Origin: Sphingorhabdus sp. YGSMI21
GTDB lineage: Bacteria > Pseudomonadota > Alphaproteobacteria > Sphingomonadales > Sphingomonadaceae
Direction of reading: 5' to 3'
DNA length: 64,000 nt
Assembly (NCBI RefSeq): GCF_002776575.1
Contig: NZ_CP022548.1
Location: 2,123,001-2,187,000 of the forward strand
The translations under genes and the position numbers were made by a program. The notes beneath the pieces were generated by a model, which was not told the DNA's origin, ran no database searches, and saw nothing but the letters and a program-made list of their open reading frames with translations. Positions 53,330 to 60,118 of this stretch are shown here, in pieces (positions within the stretch are counted from its first letter, which is position 1; every line of letters begins with the position of its first letter).

Positions 53330-54042
53330 CGGCGGAAACATCACGCCGCTTCTGGGTTCCGGTTGCTGTCACCGGCGTGATATTCATCATATTGGGCGCT
53401 CTTGCCTGGCTGCTTTTTGCCCGCGTGGAAAACAGCATCGCGCCCGACCCAGTGTCGATCGCCAATGCCAGCCTGACCAATATGCAGGAGCAGAACCGGC
53501 TGACGGTCTTTTCCGCCAGCTATAATGCCACCGTCACCACGACGCTGACCAGGCTTGGCCTCTCGGCCCGCAAGACCCTGATCATGCCCGGGACGGTGCG
53601 CTACGAACTGGATTTGGCCAAGCTTGGCGCCGATGATGTCCGCTGGGATGCTCGCGACAACACGCTTTATGTCGAGATCCCGGCGATCGAAATCGCCCGG
53701 CCCGAGGTGCATATCGAGCAAATCCAGACCTATGATGACGGCGGCATATTGATGGCGCTGACCGACGCGCAAGAGGTCCTCGACCAGGCGAACCGCAAAA
53801 AGGGTGTCGATGAATTGGCGAAGCAGGCGCTAAACCCCATGCAGGTTCGTATGGCCCGGGAAGCCGCACGTCGCGCGGTGCGGCATAATTTTGCTGTGCC
53901 GCTGCAGGCCGCTGGGGTGGAAGCGAAGGTTGACGCCTTTTTCCCATATGAACGCAGCCGCTACAAGGAACGGTGGGACTATTCGCGGCCGATCAGGGAT
54001 GTGCTGGCGGAACAGCAGAAGAAGAGGGAAGAGGCGCAATGA
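53326..54042 (+). CDS. DUF4230 domain membrane protein
   Basis: 238 residues. One N-terminal membrane helix (FWVPVAVTGVIFIILGALAWLLF) then a DUF4230 domain: NRLTVFSASYNATVTTTL, LIMPGTVRYELDLAKLGADDVRWDARDNTLYVEIPAIEIARPEV, and a basic C-terminal helix. The family is found in many bacteria and its function is unknown. ATGA overlaps on both ends fix it in the operon. Confidence 0.85.
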   Translation: MTAETSRRFWVPVAVTGVIFIILGALAWLLFARVENSIAPDPVSIANASLTNMQEQNRLTVFSASYNATVTTTLTRLGLSARKTLIMPGTVRYELDLAKLGADDVRWDARDNTLYVEIPAIEIARPEVHIEQIQTYDDGGILMALTDAQEVLDQANRKKGVDELAKQALNPMQVRMAREAARRAVRHNFAVPLQAAGVEAKVDAFFPYERSRYKERWDYSRPIRDVLAEQQKKREEAQ

Positions 54043-55118
54043 GATTGCCGATCATGACTGCGACAGCGATGCTGGTGGCTGGACTGGTCTTGGCGGGCTG
54101 CGAACGGACTCCGCAGCCGGAACCGCTCTCGGAAACCGCTGGTTTTGCCCTGCCGGAGCCGATCTCCAATAATGCGGTGGCCGTTGCCGACGGATCCGAA
54201 GGTCCGACATTGTACAGTTTCAACGGCCTGAAAGCAGGCAAGACGTGGAAAGACACAAGCAATGCCGCTTATGCCTGCGTGATCGCGTTGGAGTCTTGCA
54301 AGACGATTGCTTCGGTGCCGGTGCTGGAAGGGCGACTGGCCAGCGCCGCGGTGACCGTGGCTGGAAAAATCTATATTTTCGGCGGCTATACCGTCGCTCC
54401 CAATGGTGACGAGATCTCCACCCCGGAGGTATTTGCTTTCGATCCCGCAACCGGGCGTTACGAACAAAAGGCCGATATGCCGACCCCGGTCGATGATGCG
54501 CTTGCCGTGCCCTATCAGAACCGGTTCATCTATCTTATTTCCGGCTGGCATGATGAGGGTAATGTAAGCGTCGTGCAGATGTTCGATACGCAGACAGGCG
54601 CCTGGACCGAGGCTACGCCCTTTCCCGGTACCCCTGTCTTCGGACATAGCGGCGGGATCGCGGGCGACAGCATCATTGTCAGCGACGGGGTGGCGTCTGT
54701 TTTTGCCGACGGGAAGCGCAAATTTGTGGCGGCAAAGCTGACCTGGCGCGGCGATGTCGACCCGAAAAACCCGACGCAGATTACGTGGCGCGGCGTCGAT
54801 GCCCATTCCGGTTCAGCGAAATACCGGATGGCGGCGATTGGCGACGAGGCCGGGCAGCGGATCATTTTTGCCGGCGGTGGCGACAATCCCTATAATTATG
54901 ACGGCATCGGCTATGACGGGGTGCCGGCCAAGCCATCCGGAGGCTTTTTTGCTTATGATCTGAAAAGCGACCGATGGATGGAACTGGGGCGCCTCGCCGA
55001 ACTCAGCATGGACCATCGCGCGCTCGCGAAGGCTGGCGGGGACTATTATATCTTGGGCGGCATGGATGCGGAGCAGAAGGTCACCGACCGGATTGTCAAA
55101 TTCCGTATCAGCAATTGA
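54039..55118 (+). CDS. Kelch-repeat lipoprotein
   Basis: 359 residues. A lipoprotein signal with lipobox (LVAGLVLAGCERT) precedes a beta-propeller of kelch-type repeats: AAVTVAGKIYIFGGYTV, VFAFDPATGRYEQKADMPTPVDDALAVPYQNRFIYLISGW, VQMFDTQTGAWTEATPFPGT, IIFAGGGDNPYNYDG and FAYDLKSDRWMELGRLAEL. Propellers of this kind bind ligands or proteins at the outer surface of the cell. It overlaps the DUF4230 gene by ATGA. Confidence 0.85.
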   Translation: MRLPIMTATAMLVAGLVLAGCERTPQPEPLSETAGFALPEPISNNAVAVADGSEGPTLYSFNGLKAGKTWKDTSNAAYACVIALESCKTIASVPVLEGRLASAAVTVAGKIYIFGGYTVAPNGDEISTPEVFAFDPATGRYEQKADMPTPVDDALAVPYQNRFIYLISGWHDEGNVSVVQMFDTQTGAWTEATPFPGTPVFGHSGGIAGDSIIVSDGVASVFADGKRKFVAAKLTWRGDVDPKNPTQITWRGVDAHSGSAKYRMAAIGDEAGQRIIFAGGGDNPYNYDGIGYDGVPAKPSGGFFAYDLKSDRWMELGRLAELSMDHRALAKAGGDYYILGGMDAEQKVTDRIVKFRISN

Positions 55119-55166
55119 TTTCCTTTGGACGGTAACTTGCCCTAAACTAGTCGGGAATCAGAAACT

Positions 55167-55229
55167 CCGTTCGCCCTGAGCCTGTCGATGGGCGGCAAGA
55201 GCATGTTTCGACAAGCTCGACAGCAACGG
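55167..55229. repeat. Imperfect inverted repeat of the GTTCG-CTGAGC type
   Basis: CCGTTCGCCCTGAGCCTGTC and, opposed, GTTTCGACAAGCTCGACAGC form the CCGTTCG...CGAACGG-like dispersed palindrome common in sphingomonads. It lies between the kelch gene and nadA; a half copy is near 42343. Confidence 0.65.
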
Positions 55230-55251
55230 AACAGGAAATAGGAAGAGTATA

Positions 55252-56265
55252 ATGGACGCACGTGGTGGAATTGGCGGCAGCTTGGCCGGGGTCGATATTG
55301 TCGAGGAAATCAACAAGCTGCGCAAGGAGCGCAACGCGATCATCCTCGCCCATTATTACCAGAAGCCGGAAATCCAGGATATTGCCGATTTTGTCGGTGA
55401 CAGTCTCGAGCTTTCCCGCAAGGCGGCGGAAACCGATGCTGATGTCATTGCGTTCTGTGGCGTGAAATTCATGGCCGAGACCGCGAAAATCCTGTCGCCG
55501 GAGAAGATTGTCGTGTTGCCGGACATGGATGCCGGCTGCTCACTGGAAGACAGCTGCCCGCCGGACAAGTTCAAGGCGTTCCGCGACGAGCATCCCGATC
55601 ATATCGCGCTGACCTATATCAACTGCTCGGCCGAGGTGAAGGCGCTTAGCGACATCATCGTCACCAGTTCATCGGCGGAACATATTCTCTCGCAAATCCC
55701 GCTCGAGCAAAAGATCATCTTTGGCCCGGACAAGCATCTTGGTGGATATATCGCCAAGAAAACCGGCCGCGACATGCTGCTCTGGCCCGGTGTCTGCATC
55801 GTCCACGAAGCGTTCAGCGAGACCGAGTTGCTCAAGCTGCAGGCCCAGCATCCCGATGCGCCGGTTGCCGCCCATCCCGAATGCCCCGCCTATATTCTCG
55901 ATCACGCCGACATGGTCGGCTCGACCAGCGCGATCCTGAAATATGCGAAGTCATTCGACGGCGACACGATCATCATCGCCACCGAACCGCATATCATCCA
56001 CCAGATGGAAAAAGCGGTACCGGAAAAGAATTTCATCGGTGCGCCCGGCGCGGACGGCAACTGCAATTGCAATATCTGCCCCTATATGGCGCTCAACACG
56101 ATGGAGAAACTCTATGTGGCTCTGCGTGACCTCGAACCACGCATCGAGATGGACGAGGAACTGCGCCTGCAGGCCCGCAAGTCGATCGACCGGATGATGG
56201 AAATGGCGAGCGCAACGGTCGGGCAGGGGGACCTGGGGCCGACTGATCTGGCGCATGAGGGTTGA
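55252..56265 (+). CDS. nadA: Quinolinate synthase
   Basis: 337 residues. NadA marks: AIILAHYYQKPEIQDIADFVGDSLELSRKA, VLPDMDAGCSLEDSCPPDKF, VIVTSSSA-like VTSSSAEHIL, HPECPAYILDHADMVGSTSAILKYA, EPHIIHQMEKAVPEKNFIGAPG and CNICPYMALNTMEKL. The cysteines at AGCS, PECP and NICP bind the 4Fe-4S cluster. It condenses iminoaspartate with dihydroxyacetone phosphate to give quinolinate, the substrate of NadC found 1.9 kb downstream. Confidence 0.96.
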   Translation: MDARGGIGGSLAGVDIVEEINKLRKERNAIILAHYYQKPEIQDIADFVGDSLELSRKAAETDADVIAFCGVKFMAETAKILSPEKIVVLPDMDAGCSLEDSCPPDKFKAFRDEHPDHIALTYINCSAEVKALSDIIVTSSSAEHILSQIPLEQKIIFGPDKHLGGYIAKKTGRDMLLWPGVCIVHEAFSETELLKLQAQHPDAPVAAHPECPAYILDHADMVGSTSAILKYAKSFDGDTIIIATEPHIIHQMEKAVPEKNFIGAPGADGNCNCNICPYMALNTMEKLYVALRDLEPRIEMDEELRLQARKSIDRMMEMASATVGQGDLGPTDLAHEG

Positions 56266-56276
56266 GCTGAAAGTTT

Positions 56277-56389
56277 CTCCTTCTCCCTTGAGGGAGAAGG
56301 ATACGAAGCCTTGTCCGCAGGATTAGGCGCAGTTGGATGAGGGTGTTCCCCGTCATCGAGAGCAGCGCACCCTCACCCAGCTACGACTA
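56277..56389. repeat. Long dispersed repeat, copy 4, left half
   Basis: From CTCCTTCTCCCTTGAGGGAG through AGGCGCAGTTGGATGAGGGT to CCCAGCTACGACTA, where the IS427-type copy B begins, at the same repeat position as copy A. Confidence 0.75.
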
Positions 56390-57224
56390 GGTTGTGTACT
56401 CATAAAGGGGATTCCCATAGCGCAATAGATGTGATTCACTGTCTTTAGAGGAGGTGTATCATGGCACGATTTGATTTGAGTGATGCGGAGTGGTCGATTA
56501 TCGCTCCGCTATTGCCCAACAAGCCGCGCGGCGTGGCGCGGGTGGATGACCGGCGGGTACTAAACGGTATTTTTTACATTTTGCGCACGGGCTCGCCCTG
56601 GCGGGACCTTCCGGCACGCTATGGCCCGTACACGACGGTCTACAATCGCTTCAACCGATGGGCGAAGGCTGGTGTTTGGATTAATATATTCAATGCCTTG
56701 GCAGCAGGTTCGCCAGAATCCATGGCATTTATCGACAGTTCCATCATTCGCGCTCACCAGCATTCCAGCGGTGGTAAAAAGGGGGCCCGGATCACGCCAT
56801 TGGTCTCTCTCGTGGGGGACTGAGTACCAAGCTGCATGCCGTGGTCGATGCCGAGGGCTTGCCAATCCGTCTCGCCCTGTCGCAAGGCCAGATATCCGAT
56901 CATGCGGCCGCCGCCGGTCTGGTCGCCAGCCTGAAACGCCTACGCCATCTCGTCGCCGACCGGGGTTATGATGCCCGCGCCCTGGTCGAACAGGTCGAGG
57001 CCATGGGTGCCACAGCCCATATCCCAACCCAGCGCAATCGCAAGATACAACGCTCAGTCGCCGCGAACATATATCGTCAGCGCAATCTGGTCGAAAGATA
57101 CTTCTGTAAACTCAAGCACTTCCGAAGATGTGCCACCCGCTTCGACAAGCTCGCCAGAAACTTCCTCGCCACCGTCGCACTCGCGTCAACCAGACTCTGG
57201 CTAAGATTTTATGAGTCCACGACC
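56390..57224 (+). mobile_element. IS5-family (IS427-group) element, copy B (intact)
   Basis: 835 bp, ends GGTTGTGTACTCATAAA / GGTCGTGGACTCATAAA, flanked by TA on both sides within CTAG. It has two overlapping reading frames joined by a presumed -1 frameshift. Same sequence and orientation as copy A at 27081. It interrupts a long dispersed repeat downstream of nadA. Confidence 0.93.
56461..56823 (+). CDS. IS427-type transposase orfA
   Basis: 120 residues: MARFDLSDAEWSIIAPLLP, NGIFYILRTGSPWRDLPARYGPYTTVYNRFNRW and MAFIDSSIIRAHQHSSG with the first Asp of the DDE triad. GAGGAGG stands before the ATG. A5G5 at 56776-56785 lies where the orfB frame is already open, so a -1 slip here would give the full transposase of about 250 residues. 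Confidence 0.92.
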   Translation: MARFDLSDAEWSIIAPLLPNKPRGVARVDDRRVLNGIFYILRTGSPWRDLPARYGPYTTVYNRFNRWAKAGVWINIFNALAAGSPESMAFIDSSIIRAHQHSSGGKKGARITPLVSLVGD

Positions 57225-57227
57225 TAG
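56778..57227 (+). CDS. IS427-type transposase orfB (reached by frameshift)
   Basis: The frame is open from 56778 and carries HAIGLSRGGLSTKLHAVVDAEGLPIRLALSQGQ, LVADRGYDARALVEQ with the second Asp and RNLVERYFCKLKHFRRCATRFDKL with the Glu of the DDE triad. It has no good start of its own. The stop TAG at 57225-57227 lies outside the element and is made by the duplicated TA of the target plus the following G. Confidence 0.88.
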   Translation, partial: KGGPDHAIGLSRGGLSTKLHAVVDAEGLPIRLALSQGQISDHAAAAGLVASLKRLRHLVADRGYDARALVEQVEAMGATAHIPTQRNRKIQRSVAANIYRQRNLVERYFCKLKHFRRCATRFDKLARNFLATVALASTRLWLRFYESTT

Positions 57228-57274
57228 GCAGCAAGCTGCCAAGTCTGCGCAACCCTCTCCCTGGAGGGAGAGGG
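57225..57274. repeat. Long dispersed repeat, copy 4, right half
   Basis: TAGGCAGCAAGCTGCCAAGT followed by the CCCTCTCCCTGGAGGGAGAGGG arm, as in the other copies. Confidence 0.75.
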
Positions 57275-57280
57275 ATTCGC

Positions 57281-57571
57281 TTACCCCGCCATCACCCTCT
57301 TCACCACTTCCGGTTCTGCCCGGATCACCTTTAGATAAGCGCGGACCGCAGGCGGGGGCATGTGGCGGCCGATTTCATATTGGCGGATATTGGCGAGCGG
57401 GATGCCGTAGGTTTTGGAAAATTCCTCTTGGGTCATGCCGAGGTCGTAACGGAGTACCCGGATGAAGCGGCCCATATGCGCGCGTTCGAGCCCCGCGACG
57501 CTGACGTCGAAGTCCTCCGGGTCATTCGGATCAGCGGGGATTGCGATCATAGTCTCTTTGTTCCCGGCCAT
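57281..57571 (-). CDS. XRE-type antitoxin paired with BrnT
   Basis: 96 residues. The C-terminal two thirds is a helix-turn-helix: GRFIRVLRYDLGMTQEEFSKTYGIPLANIRQYEIGRHMPPPAVRAYLKVI. AAGGAGGAGCA stands before the ATG, inside the end of brnT (41-bp overlap). It takes the place usually held by the ribbon-helix-helix antitoxin BrnA, so this is an unusual BrnT partner. It likely binds the palindrome before brnT. Confidence 0.85.
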   Translation of the reverse strand: MAGNKETMIAIPADPNDPEDFDVSVAGLERAHMGRFIRVLRYDLGMTQEEFSKTYGIPLANIRQYEIGRHMPPPAVRAYLKVIRAEPEVVKRVMAG

Positions 57572-57806
57572 TGCTCCTCCTTACTGAAATCAATCTTGTT
57601 GCCGCGCCGCGCTCTACATAGATTGTGGTAAAAAGCTTGCCGTCAACCAGACCAATCGCCTTGTACCTGTCTTCGCCGTCGATAGGTCTGAAGGACGGTA
57701 GAATCTCGACAAATGGATCATCAAAAATCCGCTGCCTGAACGACAGCCGCAGATGATGCTTTGCCCGGTTAATCGCATCCTTACCTGGACGAAATTCGAA
57801 ATCCAT
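57531..57806 (-). CDS. brnT: BrnT family ribonuclease toxin
   Basis: 91 residues with the BrnT pattern: MDFEFRPGKDAINRAKHHLRLS, FDDPFVEILP, GEDRYKAIGLVDGKLFTTIYVERGAATRLISVRRSNGREQRDY. BrnT is a RelE-fold RNase of type II toxin-antitoxin systems. The ATG at 57806 matches the normal N-terminus. The -10 box is five bases upstream of the ATG, so the mRNA appears leaderless. The antitoxin gene overlaps its 3' end. Confidence 0.88.
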   Translation of the reverse strand: MDFEFRPGKDAINRAKHHLRLSFRQRIFDDPFVEILPSFRPIDGEDRYKAIGLVDGKLFTTIYVERGAATRLISVRRSNGREQRDYDRNPR

Positions 57807-57811
57807 GCCGC

Positions 57812-57840
57812 AATATATGTGAAACACATAGTCATCACAA
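57812..57840 (-). promoter_or_regulatory. brnT promoter with embedded operator
   Basis: On the minus strand TTGTGA (57835-57840) and TATATT (57812-57817) are 17 bp apart. The palindrome TATGTG-TTT-CACATA (57816-57830) fills the spacer. Only five bases lie between the -10 box and the brnT ATG. Confidence 0.55.
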
Positions 57841-57884
57841 GCGATGCGCTGCGAAAAGCCATGACAGTTTCGGCCAGTTCTTTG

Positions 57885-58068
57885 CTCTTTCTCTCGTAAG
57901 GAAGAAGGATATGGAGCCTTGTCAGCTTGCTGGCCAGGCGGAGTTGGATGAGGGTGTTCCGCCGATGATGGGGCGCGCGAAATGTGCGGAGCGGTGCACC
58001 CTCATCCAGCTTCGGCTAAACTCCTTCCTCGTTAAGCCTTCGCATCCTTCTCCCTCAAGGGAGAAGGC
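57885..58068. repeat. Long dispersed repeat, copy 5 (diverged)
   Basis: A divergent copy: CTCTCGTAAGGAAGAAGGAT, GGCGGAGTTGGATGAGGGTG, CACCCTCATCCAGCTTCGGC and CCTTCTCCCTCAAGGGAGAAGG. The overall hairpin plan is kept, but the CTAG core is lost. It fills the gap between brnT and nadC. Confidence 0.65.
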
Positions 58069-58114
58069 AGATTCCTGCTTTCACCTGACAGTCGATTGGG
58101 TTAGGTCGATAGTC

Positions 58115-58975
58115 ATGACCTTCACCCTCGACCGTTTCGATCTCGACGCTTTCGTCGCAGCCACGCTCACCGAAGACCTCGGGGCACCTTATGGGGAAGG
58201 GGGGCGCGATGTGACATCGGAAGCGGTCATTCCCCCCGATGCGATATTCTCCGGCGTGATGGACAGCCGCCATGATGCGGTGATTGCCGGCCTGCCGATT
58301 GCCGAGGCGTTTTTCCGCTATCTCGATCCCGATGTGGAGATCGAAATACTGGTCGGCGAAGGCGAGGCGGTTGCAGCAGGCACCGATATCATGCGGCTGA
58401 AGGGCAAGGGGCGCGCGATGCTGACCGCGGAGCGCAGCGCGCTCAATACGGTGCAGCATTTGACCGGCATTGCCAGCATGACCAACGAATATGTCCGGAA
58501 GATCACAGGCACGGGCTGCACATTGCTCGACACGCGCAAGACCATTCCGGGACTGCGTGTGCTGGAGAAATATGCGACGCGGATGGGCGGGGCGCAGAAT
58601 CACCGCATGGGCCTGTGGGACGCAGCAATGATCAAGGATAATCATGTGGCTGTGGCGGGTTCGGTCGGCGAAGCAGTCCGGCGCGCCAAGGATGCGGGCG
58701 TCGAAAATATCATTTGCGAAGTCGACCGGGTCGACCAGATCGAGCCGGCGCTGGCGGCAGGGGCGACGCACTTGCTGCTCGACAATATGGAGCCAGCGAT
58801 CCTTCGCGGTGCGGTGACCCTGATCGCCGGCCGCGTGGCAACCGAGGCGAGCGGCGGCGTGACGCTGGAGACTATTCGCGACAAGGCGGAGACGGGGGTG
58901 GATTATATTTCGGTGGGCAGGCTCACGCAGAGTGCGCCTGCGGCTGATATCGGGCTGGATTTTGAACAGGTATAG
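58115..58975 (+). CDS. nadC: Nicotinate-nucleotide pyrophosphorylase (carboxylating)
   Basis: 286 residues. TLTEDLGAPYGEGGRDVTSEAVIP, SALNTVQHLTGIASMTNEYV, LDTRKTIPGLRVLEKYATRMGGAQNHRMGLWDAAMIKDNHV and LLDNMEPAILRGAV, SGGVTLETIRDKAETGVDYISVGRLT are standard. It turns quinolinate and PRPP into nicotinate mononucleotide. The ATG at 58115 gives the family length. It works directly after NadA, whose gene lies upstream across the IS and toxin-antitoxin insertion. Confidence 0.96.
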   Translation: MTFTLDRFDLDAFVAATLTEDLGAPYGEGGRDVTSEAVIPPDAIFSGVMDSRHDAVIAGLPIAEAFFRYLDPDVEIEILVGEGEAVAAGTDIMRLKGKGRAMLTAERSALNTVQHLTGIASMTNEYVRKITGTGCTLLDTRKTIPGLRVLEKYATRMGGAQNHRMGLWDAAMIKDNHVAVAGSVGEAVRRAKDAGVENIICEVDRVDQIEPALAAGATHLLLDNMEPAILRGAVTLIAGRVATEASGGVTLETIRDKAETGVDYISVGRLTQSAPAADIGLDFEQV

Positions 58976-58980
58976 CAATC

Positions 58981-59061
58981 GTCATCCCGGCGAAGGCCGG
59001 GATCCAGGCCAATCGTCTGAGCTACGGAAAACTCGGGTTAGGCCCCAGCTTTCGCTGGGGC
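58981..59061. repeat. Pair of short dispersed palindromes
   Basis: The palindrome at 58981-59005 (core ATCCCGGCGAAGGCCGGGAT) and GCCCCAGCTTTCGCTGGGGC (59042-59061). The second ends only 24-30 bp before the coding part of the RNase T2 gene. Confidence 0.75.
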
Positions 59062-59090
59062 GACCATCGATTTTAATCCTGTTTTTGGCT

Positions 59091-59762
59091 ATGGCCGCGA
59101 CCCCCGCCCAAGCCCAATCCTACCAATGCAGCCCTCCATCCGGCCTCAGCGCCCCCGCCGAGCGCAAGCCGGCATCCGAACCGCGCCGTATCAAGCCGAT
59201 CACCCGCTACACCTTGGCGCTCAGCTGGTCGCCGGAATATTGCAACAAGCGCAAGGACAGCCGCCGCGACAAGACGCAGTGCAGCGGAGAGGATGGCAGT
59301 TTTGGCTTCATTCTCCATGGCCTGTGGCCCGACGCCCGCGATCCCGCCTATCCGCAGTGGTGCGCGCCGACCAGGGCGCTGCCACCGGCGGTGGTGAAGC
59401 GCAACTTCTGCATGATGCCCTCGACCCAAATGATGGCGCATGAATGGGCGAAGCATGGCACCTGCATGACCAAGCGTCCGGAAACCTATTTCCGCGTCTC
59501 GCGGATCATGTTTGATGCGGTCCGCTTTCCCGACATGGACCGGCTGTCGCGCAAGCCGCTGACGGCAGGCCAGTTCCGCAACGCCTTTGCGGCGGCGAAC
59601 GAGGGGCTTCGGCCCGATATGATACGGCTGAAAATCAACCAGCGCGGCTGGCTGCAGGAAGTGAAGCTCTGTCTCGGCAAAAGCTTCCGTCCGCAGCGCT
59701 GTCCCGCCTATATGCGGGCGGCGAAAGACGATATGCCGGTCAAGATTTGGCGCGGGGGCTGA
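59091..59762 (+). CDS. RNase T2 family ribonuclease, start uncertain
   Basis: About 223 residues from the first ATG. CAS1 (GFILHGLWPDARDP) and CAS2 (MAHEWAKHGTCMTK) hold the catalytic histidines, and RYTLALSWSPEYC is the typical N-terminal strand; cysteines allow disulfides. The ATG leaves a truncated signal (MAATPAQAQ). The hydrophobic part ILILFLAMAATPAQA is in frame upstream, but has only ATT, ATC, CTG or TTG as starts, since a palindromic repeat occupies the place of the usual start. Export is still likely. Confidence 0.85.
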   Translation: MAATPAQAQSYQCSPPSGLSAPAERKPASEPRRIKPITRYTLALSWSPEYCNKRKDSRRDKTQCSGEDGSFGFILHGLWPDARDPAYPQWCAPTRALPPAVVKRNFCMMPSTQMMAHEWAKHGTCMTKRPETYFRVSRIMFDAVRFPDMDRLSRKPLTAGQFRNAFAAANEGLRPDMIRLKINQRGWLQEVKLCLGKSFRPQRCPAYMRAAKDDMPVKIWRGG

Positions 59763-60054
59763 TTTCCTTGTTCGCCCAGTCGGTCAGACTGGTCATGACT
59801 TTAGCCAGCTCCAGACCCTTGGCACTTAACTGATATCCGGCAGATTGATGCTCGATAATCCCCAACGCCTTCAGATCCCCGAGCCGGGCGTTGAGCGTTG
59901 TCGGGGACAGCATGTCGCAGGATTCTTGCAACGCGCGGAACGTAAATGGTCCGTTTCTCAGTTCCCACATGATCCGCAGAGTCCATCTTTTCCCAAGCGA
60001 ATCCAGCAGGATCATGACGGGGCGATTGCTTTTCTGATTGCTCAATGTTGACAC
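59740..60054 (-). CDS. HxlR family transcriptional regulator
   Basis: 104 residues, winged helix of the HxlR type: LLDSLGKRWTLRIMWELRNGPFTFRALQESCDMLSPTTLNARLGDLKALGIIEHQSAGYQLSAKGLEL. It starts with GTG and lies divergent from a carboxymuconolactone decarboxylase-like gene, with palindromes between them. The family often senses aldehydes, quinones or redox state. The end overlaps the convergent RNase T2 gene by 23 bp. Confidence 0.88.
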   Translation of the reverse strand: MSTLSNQKSNRPVMILLDSLGKRWTLRIMWELRNGPFTFRALQESCDMLSPTTLNARLGDLKALGIIEHQSAGYQLSAKGLELAKVMTSLTDWANKEISPRAKS

Positions 60055-60058
60055 TCTC

Positions 60059-60093
60059 TTGACGCTACATAATTAGTAGCATATTTATGCTAC
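60059..60093. promoter_or_regulatory. Divergent promoter with overlapping GCTAC/GTAGC operators
   Basis: TTGACG (60059-60064) and TATTTA (60082-60087), 17 bp apart, form a plus-strand promoter. GCTAC-N7-GTAGC (60064-60080) and GTAGCATATTTATGCTAC (60076-60093) overlap it as two linked palindromes sharing one half-site. Probable HxlR binding site. Confidence 0.6.
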
Positions 60094-60118
60094 AGAAAAC
60101 ATAGCAAGGAGTCGGGCC

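Noticed and set aside
27081..57224. Composite transposon formed by the two IS427-type copies
   Set aside because: The interval is 27 kb of ordinary chromosomal metabolic genes, and each copy has its own TA target duplication, so they moved separately.
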